The notes below the pieces were generated by a model that saw nothing but the letters and a program-made list of their open reading frames with translations, did not search any database and was not told where the DNA came from. Made by a program: the position numbers and the translations under genes. Positions 26,698 to 35,377 of a stretch of DNA of 64,000 nucleotides are shown one piece after another. The DNA is from Rhizobium freirei PRF 81 (GTDB lineage: Bacteria; Pseudomonadota; Alphaproteobacteria; Rhizobiales; Rhizobiaceae): contig NZ_AQHN01000089.1 of assembly GCF_000359745.1 (NCBI RefSeq), positions 1 through 64,000 on the forward strand. The letters run 5' to 3'. The first letter of the stretch is position 1. Each line of letters opens with the position of its first letter.

Positions 26698-27810
26698 TCA
26701 AAGTACACCCCAGCCGCGATAGCGTCCGCGGCCCGTCATCTCGCGCAGGCCAAGCTCGCTGACCAGATTGAGCGCCCCTCTCGGGGTAACGCCGACATGG
26801 CGGGCGATCATCTTCGTCGAAACGATCGGCCGCGACAGCACGATATCGATCACCTCCGGCAGGCTGCTGTTCGATCGCCGGTCCTTGAGACGCAGCTCCA
26901 TCTGCAGCTTGGCGAGCGAAAGACGGTCGAGCTCTTTGAGGCCGGACTCGGCCGAAAGTACCATCGCCTCCAGAAATGCCGCAAGGCGCGTATTGCGGTC
27001 CGATGCGCGCCGGCGATCATGCCGGACGGCCTTCAGGCCGATGTTCAGACAGAAGAGATGCGAGGTGACCTTGCCGCGGCTGCGCAGATAGGCGCTGACC
27101 AGCAGGCCACCGAGCCAATGCTGCCGCCGCAGCGGCTCGATCCGCTCCCAGGCGTCGAAAAGCACCGCCGCGCCGAGAACCGGTGGCAGCAGATCGGCCT
27201 CGCGGATGACGGCGCGCCAGCTTTCGAGGCGCTCATCCTCATCCCAATCCTCGTCCCGCACCAGCGCGAGCGGATCGTCGATCGCCTCAGGCCTGCCGGC
27301 ATCGGGAACGCCGCCGCTCAGGATCTTTTCGGATCGGGCGAGGATGGCATCGATCTCGGCAAAATCGACGCCAAAATCATCCTCATCCTCGTCTTCCTCT
27401 TGCGCGTCGGGCTCGGCCATCTCGACGGACGCCGGACGCCGCGTGATGGCATCTTCGACGTCGCCCACATCACCGCTCAGGGCTGCAAGGCCGGCCGCTT
27501 CCAATCCCCAGGAAGGGTCGGCATTCCAAAGGCGCCGCCGGACCCGCAGCACCGCATGGGCAATGGTCAGCTCGTGCGTCGGCGCGCGGGCGTCCATCCG
27601 TGCATCGTGCAGCACCAGGTCTTCGACATGCACCAGCTCGCCGCCGACCCAAAGCGCCCCCGCGGCATCGAAGAAATGCCCACGCTCGCGAAAGCCTTCC
27701 GCCACGACATGCCTCAGAACGCGTTCATCGAGCCGCGCCAGCATGTCCTCAGCCTTGACGATTGCAGGCAGAAATGTTGTCAGCGGAAGCGTGGTCAGAT
27801 CGTATCGCAT
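26698..27810 (-). CDS. DUF1612/HTH-type protein, rhizobial family
   Basis: This 370-residue soluble protein is of a type common in rhizobia, known by the domains DUF1612 plus a C-terminal helix-turn-helix. The N-terminal half contains DLVLHDARMDARAPTHELTI; a middle segment (about 130-200) is very acidic (QEEDEDEDDFGVD, DEDWDEDERLE). The C-terminal part carries an HTH-like IVSTKMIARHVGVTPRGALN with a basic RGRYRGW end. A DNA-binding or plasmid/mobile-element-related role has been suggested for the family but is not established. It is upstream of, and co-oriented with, the MdtABC operon (210 bp away); no functional link is shown. Confidence 0.7.
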   Translation of the reverse strand: MRYDLTTLPLTTFLPAIVKAEDMLARLDERVLRHVVAEGFRERGHFFDAAGALWVGGELVHVEDLVLHDARMDARAPTHELTIAHAVLRVRRRLWNADPSWGLEAAGLAALSGDVGDVEDAITRRPASVEMAEPDAQEEDEDEDDFGVDFAEIDAILARSEKILSGGVPDAGRPEAIDDPLALVRDEDWDEDERLESWRAVIREADLLPPVLGAAVLFDAWERIEPLRRQHWLGGLLVSAYLRSRGKVTSHLFCLNIGLKAVRHDRRRASDRNTRLAAFLEAMVLSAESGLKELDRLSLAKLQMELRLKDRRSNSSLPEVIDIVLSRPIVSTKMIARHVGVTPRGALNLVSELGLREMTGRGRYRGWGVL

Positions 27811-27916
27811 TGGAATCGCATCATTGAATCGGCCTTACGGAACCTATCATCGCGCCAAGCGGCGCGATAGAAAGAGCCCTCTGCGAACTGTGGACGACAA
27901 TTCCTATTTTTTGATC

Positions 27917-27947
27917 TTGACCTTCCAGTGACAGGAAGGTTCATACC
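27917..27947 (+). promoter_or_regulatory. MerR-type copper promoter of copA
   Basis: A -35 hexamer TTGACC (27917-27922) and a -10 CATACC (27942-27947) are separated by 19 bp, the over-long spacer typical of MerR-family promoters. An inverted repeat, ACCTTCC (27920-27926) and GGAAGGT (27934-27940), fills the spacer. HmrR/CueR encoded downstream of copA is the obvious activator. Copper would trigger transcription. Confidence 0.85.
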
Positions 27948-27985
27948 GACATCCAATACCCCCTTTCGGGGCAATGGAGTCTGAT

Positions 27986-30490
27986 ATGGCATTGCACGAC
28001 GAACACGATCACAGCCACCATGGTCATGGTCACCACCACCATGGCGACGACCAGCCGCAGGAGACGGTGACGCGCGACCCGGTTTGCGGCATGACGGTTG
28101 ATCCCGCCGGCAAACCGTCGTTGGACTATCAGGGCCGCACTTTCCACTTCTGCAGCAACGGCTGCCGCGCCAAGTTCGAGGCCGCGCCGGAGACCTACAT
28201 AACCGCCAAGGACCCCACCTGCGGCATGACGGTCGATCGCGCCACTGCGCGCCATTTCGCGAAGCATGAAGGCGAGAAATTCTACTTCTGCTCTGCCGGC
28301 TGCAAGGCCAAGTTCGAAGCGGACCCGACTGCTTACCTGAACGGCAACAGGCCGGCACCAAAGCCGGTGCCGAAAGGTACGCTCTACACATGCCCGATGC
28401 ATCCCGAGGTCGTCAGCGACCATCCGGGCGATTGCCCGAAATGCGGTATGGCGCTGGAACCCATGGGCGTGCCCGCCGCCGATGAAGGCCACAATCCGGA
28501 GCTCGTCGACTTCACGCACCGGCTCTGGGTCAGCGCCGCCTTGTCGCTGCCCCTGCTTGTCATCAGCATGGGCCCGATGGTCGGCCTGCCCGTGCGCGAC
28601 TGGTTCGGCGAACCCATCGCCACATGGCTTGAACTCGTGCTTGCGACGCCGGTCGTGCTTTGGGCGGCCCTGCCCTTCTTCCGCCGCGCCTGGAATTCGC
28701 TCGTCAATCGCAGCCCCAATATGTGGACGCTGATCGGTCTCGGCGTTGGCACCGCCTATCTCTACAGCGTCATTGCCACGCTGGCGCCGGACCTGTTCCC
28801 GATGGGCTTCCGTGGACATGGCGAGAGCGTACCTGTCTATTTCGAGGCGGCTTCCGTCATCGTCGCGCTTGTTTTCGTCGGACAGGTGCTGGAGCTGAAA
28901 GCCCGGGAACGCACGGGCTCGGCCATTCGCGCCCTGCTCGATCTGGCGCCGAAGACGGCTCGCCGCATCGGTGCCGACGGCAGCGAAGTTGATGTCCCCG
29001 TGGACGAGATCCAGGCCGGCGACCGGCTGCGCGTGCGCCCCGGCGAGCGCGTTCCCGTGGACGGCTCCGTCATCGAAGGGCAGTCGACCATCGATGAATC
29101 GATGATCACGGGCGAACCCCTGCCGGTCGAGAAGGGCAAGGGTGATTCCCTGACCGGCGGCACCATCAACAAGAACGGAGCACTCGTCATGCAGGCCGAG
29201 AAGGTCGGCGCCGAAACGACGCTGTCGCGCATCGTCGAACTTGTCGCCAAGGCACAGCGCTCGCGCGCCCCGATCCAGACGATGGTCGATCGTGTCTCCG
29301 CCATTTTCGTGCCCGCCGTCGTCGCGGCCGCAATCGTCGCCTTTGCCGTCTGGGCCTTCGTCGGGCCGGAGCCGCGGCTTGCACATGCGCTGCTCGCCGC
29401 CGTCGCGGTGCTGATTATCGCCTGCCCCTGTGCGCTTGGACTGGCGACACCCATGTCCATCATGATCGCTACTGGCCGTGGTGCGCAGGAAGGCGTGCTG
29501 GTACGCGATGCCGAGGCGCTGGAGCGCTTTGCAAAAGTGGATACGCTGATCGTCGACAAGACCGGCACGCTGACCGAAGGCAAGCCCAACCTGACTGACA
29601 TCGCCGCCGTCAATGGTATCGAGCAAGCGCGTTTGTTGTCGCTCGCCGCGAGCCTCGAACGCGGCTCGGAACATCCGCTCGCCGAGGCCATCGTTGCCGG
29701 CGCCGAGGAACGCGGAGCCGGCTTCGTCGAGATTTCCGGCTTCTCGGCGGTAACAGGCAAGGGCGTGAAAGGCAGCGCCGGCGATACGCCGATCGCGCTC
29801 GGCAATGCCGCGATGATGGCCGAGCTTGGCGTTTCCACAGAAGCCCTGAATACCGAAACCGAACGCCTGCGCGGCGAGGGCAAGACCGTGATGTTCGTTG
29901 CCATCGACAACAAGCTCGCGGGCCTCGTCGCCGTCGCAGATCGGATCAAGCCGACGACGGCAGCCGCGATCAAGGCATTGCACGACAGCGGCCTGAAGAT
30001 CGTCATGGCAACCGGCGACAACGGCAAGACGGCCGCCGCCGTCGCCAAACAGCTCGGCATCGACGAGGTGTGCGCCGACATGCTGCCGGAGAGCAAGAAG
30101 GCTTTGATCGACGAGCTGCAAGCCAAGGGCCGCATCGTTGCCATGGCCGGCGACGGCGTCAACGACGCTCCCGCGCTCGCCACCGCCGATGTCGGCATCG
30201 CCATGGGCACAGGCGCCGACGTCGCCATGGAAAGCGCCGGCATCACCCTGGTGAAGGGCGATCTCAACGGCATCGTCCGGGCACGCCGCCTGTCGGAAGC
30301 CACCATCCGCAACATCAAGCAGAATCTCGCCTTCGCCTTCGGCTACAACGCGCTTGGCGTGCCGCTGGCAGCCGGCGTGCTCTATCCGGTCTTCAGCCTG
30401 CTTCTGTCGCCGATGATTGCGGCAGCCGCGATGAGCCTGTCCTCGGTTTCGGTCATCGCCAATGCACTCAGGCTGCGGCTGGCAAAATAG
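27986..30490 (+). CDS. copA: Copper-exporting P1B-type ATPase (CopA/ActP type) with two YHS domains
   Basis: This 834-residue inner-membrane ATPase exports Cu(I). The N-terminus is unusual: a His-rich stretch (5-19), two YHS-like metal-binding domains (DPVCGM 31-36 with FCSNGC 55-60; DPTCGM 76-81 with FCSAGC 101-106) and a heavy-metal-binding segment (YTCPMHPE 134-141, CPKCGM 150-155) in place of classical CXXC ferredoxin-like domains. The core has CPC (480-482), phosphorylated Asp524 in DKTGT, TGEP, HPLAEA and GDGVNDAPAL. I chose ATG 27986 because GGAG lies 6-7 bases upstream; ATG 27974 adds four residues. Transcription is probably from the MerR-type promoter at 27917. Silver may also be a substrate. 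Confidence 0.92.
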   Translation: MALHDEHDHSHHGHGHHHHGDDQPQETVTRDPVCGMTVDPAGKPSLDYQGRTFHFCSNGCRAKFEAAPETYITAKDPTCGMTVDRATARHFAKHEGEKFYFCSAGCKAKFEADPTAYLNGNRPAPKPVPKGTLYTCPMHPEVVSDHPGDCPKCGMALEPMGVPAADEGHNPELVDFTHRLWVSAALSLPLLVISMGPMVGLPVRDWFGEPIATWLELVLATPVVLWAALPFFRRAWNSLVNRSPNMWTLIGLGVGTAYLYSVIATLAPDLFPMGFRGHGESVPVYFEAASVIVALVFVGQVLELKARERTGSAIRALLDLAPKTARRIGADGSEVDVPVDEIQAGDRLRVRPGERVPVDGSVIEGQSTIDESMITGEPLPVEKGKGDSLTGGTINKNGALVMQAEKVGAETTLSRIVELVAKAQRSRAPIQTMVDRVSAIFVPAVVAAAIVAFAVWAFVGPEPRLAHALLAAVAVLIIACPCALGLATPMSIMIATGRGAQEGVLVRDAEALERFAKVDTLIVDKTGTLTEGKPNLTDIAAVNGIEQARLLSLAASLERGSEHPLAEAIVAGAEERGAGFVEISGFSAVTGKGVKGSAGDTPIALGNAAMMAELGVSTEALNTETERLRGEGKTVMFVAIDNKLAGLVAVADRIKPTTAAAIKALHDSGLKIVMATGDNGKTAAAVAKQLGIDEVCADMLPESKKALIDELQAKGRIVAMAGDGVNDAPALATADVGIAMGTGADVAMESAGITLVKGDLNGIVRARRLSEATIRNIKQNLAFAFGYNALGVPLAAGVLYPVFSLLLSPMIAAAAMSLSSVSVIANALRLRLAK

Positions 30491-30493
30491 AGC

Positions 30494-30527
30494 AATCCGG
30501 GAAACCGCTGTACGCTTTTCCCGGATT
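30494..30527. repeat. Hairpin between copA and hmrR, repeat family B variant
   Basis: Arms AATCCGGGAAA and TTTCCCGGATT enclose about 11-12 bases. The composition and order (AGCAATCCGGGAAA, then TTTTCC) resemble the second interspersed repeat family. It may limit read-through from copA into hmrR. Confidence 0.5.
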
Positions 30528-30588
30528 TGCGTTCGGACAACCCGATGGAGCGGTTCGAAAGGGTCGAGCCGTTCTCAGGAGAACAGAG

Positions 30589-30975
30589 ATGAATATCGGC
30601 GAAGCATCCGGCCGCTCGGGCCTGCCGGCCAAGACCATCCGCTACTATGAGGATATCGGGCTGATCCGGCCCGATCGCAGCAACAACGGCTATCGCGATT
30701 ACGGTGCCGACGATGTGCATAAGCTGCGCTTCCTGCATCGATCGCGCAGCCTTGGTTTCTCGGTCGAGGAATGCCGGCAGCTACTGGCGCTCTACGAAGA
30801 CAAGAGCCGCGCCAGCGCCGACGTCAAGGATATCGCCAGCGCGAAGCTCACGGAGATCGATCGCAAGATCCGCGAACTCACGGAACTACGTCACACGCTG
30901 GAACATCTGGTGCATGCCTGTCACGGCAACGAGCGGCCTGATTGCCCGATCCTTGAGGAATTGTCGGAGGGGTGA
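30589..30975 (+). CDS. hmrR: Copper-responsive MerR-family activator (HmrR/CueR)
   Basis: This 128-residue regulator has an N-terminal MerR winged helix (IRYYEDIGLIRPDRSNNGYR), a dimerisation helix and the metal-binding loop CHGNERPDC. Cys111 and Cys119 match the position and spacing of the two Cu(I) ligands of CueR. ATG 30589 follows CAGGAGAACAGAG. It lies 98 bp downstream of copA and should activate the 19-bp-spacer promoter at 27917. Together they form a copper homeostasis unit. Confidence 0.93.
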   Translation: MNIGEASGRSGLPAKTIRYYEDIGLIRPDRSNNGYRDYGADDVHKLRFLHRSRSLGFSVEECRQLLALYEDKSRASADVKDIASAKLTEIDRKIRELTELRHTLEHLVHACHGNERPDCPILEELSEG

Positions 30976-31028
30976 GAATTGGCGGCGCGGCTTAGATGAT
31001 CGCATCATTGCTGCCGGGGGGTGCCATG

Positions 31029-31163
31029 CCCCTCACCCCAGCCCTCTCCCCGCAAGCAGGAGAGGGGGTTTTCATCGCGTATCCTGCGACCTTCACGACA
31101 AGCGCGTTGTCTGGCACGGTCGTCCCTTCTCCCCGCCTGCGGGGAGAAGGTTGGGATGAGGGG
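31029..31163. repeat. Composite element: two family-A palindromes in inverted orientation
   Basis: One palindrome (31029-31068, with the CCCCTCACCCC tail on the left) and a second (31123-31163, with the GATGAGGGG tail on the right) face each other across about 55 bases. Each has CTCTCCCCGC-type arms as at 51-93 and 7481-7511. The two-palindrome arrangement resembles rhizobial intergenic mosaic elements (RIME), but I cannot confirm membership. It separates hmrR from the convergent thiolase gene. Confidence 0.7.
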
Positions 31164-31207
31164 CATTCCTGCAGGAGGCCAGTGAACCAACCGCCCCCGA
31201 AAGGCTC

Positions 31208-32398
31208 CTATCCAACCCGCTCCACGGCAATCGCCGTTGCCTCACCACCACCGATGCAGAGTGCGGCAACGCCGCGCCGCGCCCCCTGACGCTCAAGCGC
31301 ATGCAGCAGCGTCACGATCAGCCGCGCGCCGGTGGCGCCGATCGGATGGCCAAGCGCGCAGGCGCCACCATTGACGTTCAGACGATCGCGGGCAATGCCA
31401 AGTTCCTTGGCTGCGGCCATGGCGACGACGGCAAAAGCCTCGTTGATCTCAAAAAGATCGACATCACCGACCTTCCAGCCCGTCTTTTCCAGCAGCTTGC
31501 GGATCGCCGGGATCGGCGCGGTCGTATACCAGACCGGCTCCTGGGAATGCGTGGCATGAGCCTTGATCTCGGCGAGGATGGGCAATCCCTCGCGCTCGGC
31601 AAGCGAGCGGCGCGTGAGGATAAGTGCCGCCGCACCATCGGCGTTGGCCGAAGCGCTGGCGGCCGTGATGGTGCCATCCTTGCGGAAGGCGGGTTTCAGT
31701 GTCGGGATTTTCTCCGGTGAGACTTTTTGCGGATGCTCGTCCTTGGCGATCAGGATTGAGCCCCCCTTGGCCGCGACCTCAACCGGCGTGATTTCGGCTT
31801 CGAACGCGCCGTTCTCGGCGGCGGCGCGGGCGCGAGACAAAGTCTCCACAGCATAGGCATCCTGATCGTCGCGGCTGAACCGATAGGCCTCCACGGCCAT
31901 CTCGCCGAAATCGCCCATGGAGCGGCCCTTCTCATAGGCATCCTCCAGCCCGTCGAGCATCATATGGTCGAAGATGCGGTCGTGGCCCATGCGGTAGCCG
32001 CCGCGGGCCTTGGCGAGCAGATAGGGCGCATTCGACATCGACTCCATGCCGCCGGCGATCGCGATGGTAACCGAACCGGCGAGAAGCAGGTCATACGCCA
32101 GCATGGTCGCCTTCATGCCAGAACCGCAGACCTTGTTGATCGTCGTGGCACCGACGGCATTCGGCAGGCCTGCAGCGCGCGCCGCCTGTCTCGCCGGAGC
32201 CTGGCCCTGTCCCGCCGGCAAAACGCAGCCGAACAGCACCTCATCCACCCTGTCGGCCGATAGTCCCGCCCGCTCCAGTGCCGCGCGGATCACATGCGCG
32301 CCGAGCTCGGGCGCCTGCAAGGACGATAGCTCTCCCTGGAAACGGCCAAGCGGCGTACGGGTGGCCGAGACGATAACGATTGGATCTATAGCGGACAT
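31208..32398 (-). CDS. Acetyl-CoA acetyltransferase / thiolase family
   Basis: This 396-residue thiolase condenses or cleaves acyl-CoA units. The acylated cysteine is Cys91 in NKVCGSGMKA. The C-terminal half has EINEAFAVVAM, the GHPIGATGAR loop with the catalytic histidine, and the second cysteine in CIGGGEATAI. All catalytic residues are present and length is normal. It is monocistronic, divergent from a VapBC pair. It may act in acetoacetyl-CoA formation, polyhydroxybutyrate or ketone metabolism; chain-length preference cannot be inferred. Confidence 0.92.
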   Translation of the reverse strand: MSAIDPIVIVSATRTPLGRFQGELSSLQAPELGAHVIRAALERAGLSADRVDEVLFGCVLPAGQGQAPARQAARAAGLPNAVGATTINKVCGSGMKATMLAYDLLLAGSVTIAIAGGMESMSNAPYLLAKARGGYRMGHDRIFDHMMLDGLEDAYEKGRSMGDFGEMAVEAYRFSRDDQDAYAVETLSRARAAAENGAFEAEITPVEVAAKGGSILIAKDEHPQKVSPEKIPTLKPAFRKDGTITAASASANADGAAALILTRRSLAEREGLPILAEIKAHATHSQEPVWYTTAPIPAIRKLLEKTGWKVGDVDLFEINEAFAVVAMAAAKELGIARDRLNVNGGACALGHPIGATGARLIVTLLHALERQGARRGVAALCIGGGEATAIAVERVG

Positions 32399-32554
32399 GA
32401 TATCTCCTCAGAGTCTGCAGACAGCATCTATTTTGTGAGCACTATCATTTTAGATGATGATCGTCATTTAAATATGACGAAAGCTCGGCCGGATTGAATT
32501 TATCGCATCCACTATAGGCAAAGACGCAATTGCCTCCGCACCGGACACCTCTTA

Positions 32555-32564
32555 TGGATATCCA
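32555..32564 (+). promoter_or_regulatory. Candidate VapBC operator
   Basis: The perfect palindrome TGGATATCCA lies 22 bases upstream of vapB. Antitoxin/toxin complexes normally bind such inverted repeats over their own promoter. Confidence 0.35.
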
Positions 32565-32586
32565 AATCCAAAAATGAGGATATTCG

Positions 32587-32814
32587 ATGCCACTTTACAT
32601 CAAAGACGACGCTATCGACCGACTGGCGCGGCGCTACCAGGCACTGACGAAAGCTCCGACCAAGACCGAAGCCGTGAGGCTCGCCTTGCAGAAGGCACTG
32701 GATGAAGAGCTGACCAAGCCCGCGCTTGCCGATGTCGCCGTCGCCTTCTGCCGCAATCTCAAGCAGAAAGCCACCGCGAAAGCCGGAAGCGATACCGCGG
32801 AAGGGAACGCCTGA
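32587..32814 (+). CDS. vapB: VapB-type antitoxin (type II toxin-antitoxin)
   Basis: This 75-residue antitoxin pairs with the PIN protein encoded immediately after it. The N-terminal MPLYIKDDAIDRLARRYQAL resembles Rv0623-like VapB antitoxins, and TKTEAVRLALQKALDEEL completes the DNA-binding/dimerisation part. The C-terminal third should wrap the toxin. ATG 32587 follows a GAGG sequence 6 bases upstream. Its stop overlaps the toxin start by one base. Confidence 0.85.
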   Translation: MPLYIKDDAIDRLARRYQALTKAPTKTEAVRLALQKALDEELTKPALADVAVAFCRNLKQKATAKAGSDTAEGNA

Positions 32815-33209
32815 TGTTTATCGACGCTTCGGTGCTGTCGGCGATGATGACGGATGAGGAGGATGCGCGCAGCTTTGCCACTCGTATGCAGCCGGCAACG
32901 GCGCGAATGACATCGCCGCTGGCAGCGATGCATGCGGCAATCGAGATTGCGGCGATACTTGATCTCTCGCCGACGGAGGCGGGAGAAGCGGTGCGCACTT
33001 TCCTGCAGCTCATGAACATCCAGCTGCTTGCCGTGCCACCGCGCGCCGCCTTCGTGACCGCGGAGGCCTATGAGCGTTACGGCCAAGGCGGCCACCCGGC
33101 CCGCCTCAGCCTTGACGATTGCATGACCTATGCCTGTGCTCGCTATTATCGCCAGCCGCTATTGTCGAAAAGCGACCGGTTCAACCAGACTGATATCGAG
33201 CTGGCTTAA
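32814..33209 (+). CDS. vapC: VapC-type PIN-domain toxin, possibly altered active site
   Basis: This 131-residue PIN ribonuclease starts MFIDASVL with Asp4 in place. Later acidic residues are Asp101/Asp102 in LSLDDCMTYA and Asp121 in SKSDRF. At the second conserved acidic position (usually Glu in a motif like SPLAVYEA) the sequence reads SPLAAMHA, with His40. That change could weaken or abolish activity, unless a nearby acidic residue (Glu44) compensates. Start codon overlaps the antitoxin stop. Confidence 0.82.
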   Translation: MFIDASVLSAMMTDEEDARSFATRMQPATARMTSPLAAMHAAIEIAAILDLSPTEAGEAVRTFLQLMNIQLLAVPPRAAFVTAEAYERYGQGGHPARLSLDDCMTYACARYYRQPLLSKSDRFNQTDIELA

Positions 33210-33275
33210 AGCAATACCAGGAAAAGTGCGAAGCGGTTTTCCGTCCGGAATTGCGTAAAAACAAAGAACTAGAAC
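33210..33275. repeat. Interspersed repeat, family B, copy 1
   Basis: This repeat begins AGCAATACCAGGAAAAGTGC and continues with GCGGTTTTCCGTCCGGAATT. The same sequence with few changes is at 54508-54570, and degenerate relatives lie at 13113, 30494 and 44176. It starts right at the vapC stop and can fold through CCAGGAAAA/TTTTCCG pairing. Confidence 0.75.
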
Positions 33276-33333
33276 GCTTCAGCGCTTTCATGAAAAGCTG
33301 AGCCGTTCCAGGCTACTCGATGCTCTCAAGATA

Positions 33334-33642
33334 TTACGGGCAAAGCGACGACGGACCTGCCGCATACGTGTTCGAGCGAACGCCGACCGAGTTGGGAGCA
33401 GCAGCGCATTGCAGACGGGTCATCGAATCGCCGGCGCGGATCGGGCCGGTCACCGACGGGTCGGTATTGATCGTGCCGTCCGGAAGGATCGCGTCCTTCG
33501 AATGGTCGACTTTGCCGATATCGGCCTGGAAAGCCTCGACATTGACGCGCTTGGGATGATGCTTGTGCGCCTGCTCGGCCATGGCGGCAGCGCTGGACAT
33601 GCCGATGACGAGAGCGGAGATAGCGAGAGTTTTGAGCAGCAT
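33334..33642 (-). CDS. Small secreted protein, unknown function
   Basis: This 102-residue protein starts at 33642, where TAGGAGCCAGTCTT precedes the ATG. A clear signal peptide (MLLKTLAISALVIGMSSAAA, cleaved near AMAEQA) leads into a basic HKHHPKRVNVEAF stretch. The rest is polar, with two cysteines near the C-terminus (LQCAAA, SSLCP). I do not recognise a family. It lies near the MFS pump on the same strand, 91 bp downstream of that gene's end coordinate in map order, with no visible link. Confidence 0.6.
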   Translation of the reverse strand: MLLKTLAISALVIGMSSAAAMAEQAHKHHPKRVNVEAFQADIGKVDHSKDAILPDGTINTDPSVTGPIRAGDSMTRLQCAAAPNSVGVRSNTYAAGPSSLCP

Positions 33643-33733
33643 AAGACTGGCTCCTATAGGAGTTGAGGCCCCACACATATGGGAACTGACAAGTGAATTT
33701 ACAGCGGCTTGCCTGTCAATATCGTTAAGAGTT

Positions 33734-35185
33734 TTAAGGTTTTGATGACGCCTTCACCTTGTGTCGCGACACCTCGGCACCGGCGTCGTGCGGCAAGCTG
33801 ACGAAGCGCAATGCGGAGATGGCACCGATAAGGCCGACGACAAGGAAAGCCCAGCGGAAATCGACAGGCGAAAGCGTTTCCCCACCATGAATCGTGCGCG
33901 AGAGATTGAGCACGGCGGCAGCGACGGCAACGCCGAGCAACAGCGAAACCTGCTGCAGCATGCTCGACAAGGTCGAAGCGGAACTGCGCTGCGCGGCATG
34001 GATATCGGCAAAGCCGAGCGTATTCAGCGCCGTGAAGTTCATCGAGCGCGAAAGGCCGGCAATGAATAGCAGGCAATATATCAGCGAATCCGGCGTCGAT
34101 GGAGACAGAAACCCGCATCCGGCAATGCTGGCCGACGAGATCAGGCCATTGACGACGAGCACGTTGCGAAAGCCGAAAATCTTCAGCATCTGCGTCGTGA
34201 TCGCCTTCATGCCGAGATTGCCGGCGAAGTAAAAAAGCAGATAGGTGCCGGCGTCGATTGCCGTGCGGCCAAACCCCACCTGAAAGAGCAGCGGGATCAG
34301 GAAGGGCGTAGCGTTGATCGCGACGCGGCTCGCCGTGCCGGCCGAAAGCGTCGACATCGCAAAGGTCTGCACCTTGAAGGCAGAGAGATCGAGCAAGGGC
34401 GCCTCGACCTTCATGAAGTGCCGAGTGGCAATGACCGAGAAAACCACGCCCACCGCAATCAGCCCGAAGCTAGGCGCCAGTCCCGTCGTCCCCTGGACAA
34501 CAAATTCCAGGCCGGCAAGCAGGAAAGTCAGCCCCGCCGCCGATTGCAGGAAGCCGAGGAAATCAAGCCGCGCGACCTTCTCCTCCCGCTGATCCGGCAC
34601 GAAGCGCAGGACGAGGCCAAGGCCGATAACGCCGATCGGGATATTGATCAGGAAATTCCAGTGCCAGCTGAGATAGGTGGTGATGAAGCTGCCGAGCACC
34701 GGGCCGATGACCGGAGCCGTCAGCGCCGGCCAGGTGATCATCGACACTGCGTGCACCAGATCGGACTTGCGCGCATTCTTCAGCACGATGATGCGCCCCA
34801 CAGGCGTCATCAGCGCGCTGCCGACGCCCTGAACCGCGCGGGCAACGATGAACTCGGTCAAATTCGCCGAGAGGCCGCAAAACAGCGAAGCCACGGTGAA
34901 GATGGTGATCGACGCCAGAAACACCCGCCGCGCGCCGTAACGATCGCCAGCCCAGCCGGCAAGCGGCACGAAAGCCGCCATGGTCAGCAGATAGACCGTG
35001 ATGCCGATGCTCATCGAGACCGGCTCTACGCCGAAGGTTTTCGCCATCTGCGGCAGCGACGTCGTGACGATGGTGCCGTCCAGAATCTGCATGAAGAAGG
35101 AGACGGCGACCACGAAGGCGATGATGCGGGACTGCCGGCCGAAACTTGCTTCGGCAGGCTCTTCTGTGGTCCGGGCAACGGTCAT
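33734..35185 (-). CDS. MFS multidrug efflux transporter, DHA2 (EmrB/QacA) family
   Basis: This 483-residue inner-membrane protein has about 14 hydrophobic segments, the DHA2 number. Motif C-like APVIGPVLGSFI, motif A-like GWAGDRYGARRVF and the N-terminal MQILDGTIVTTSLPQM (D at position typical of motif D1) place it with EmrB/QacA proton antiporters. It starts at ATG 35185. No EmrA-type adaptor accompanies it, so it probably works alone in the inner membrane. Substrates are unknown. Confidence 0.9.
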   Translation of the reverse strand: MTVARTTEEPAEASFGRQSRIIAFVVAVSFFMQILDGTIVTTSLPQMAKTFGVEPVSMSIGITVYLLTMAAFVPLAGWAGDRYGARRVFLASITIFTVASLFCGLSANLTEFIVARAVQGVGSALMTPVGRIIVLKNARKSDLVHAVSMITWPALTAPVIGPVLGSFITTYLSWHWNFLINIPIGVIGLGLVLRFVPDQREEKVARLDFLGFLQSAAGLTFLLAGLEFVVQGTTGLAPSFGLIAVGVVFSVIATRHFMKVEAPLLDLSAFKVQTFAMSTLSAGTASRVAINATPFLIPLLFQVGFGRTAIDAGTYLLFYFAGNLGMKAITTQMLKIFGFRNVLVVNGLISSASIAGCGFLSPSTPDSLIYCLLFIAGLSRSMNFTALNTLGFADIHAAQRSSASTLSSMLQQVSLLLGVAVAAAVLNLSRTIHGGETLSPVDFRWAFLVVGLIGAISALRFVSLPHDAGAEVSRHKVKASSKP

Positions 35186-35377
35186 GACATGAAATTTCGG
35201 AGAATGGCGTTCAAGGGGAGCCGGACATCACCGGCAGCAATCATAGGATCATTGAATACGCCCATCGCACCGGCTTGCAAAGCCGCAAACCCACGCCGGC
35301 AGCGTCAAAAATTGACACGGTGACATAAGAACGCGATTTCCGGCAAGCATGCCTCCACTCGCTGCATCCTGTGGACG

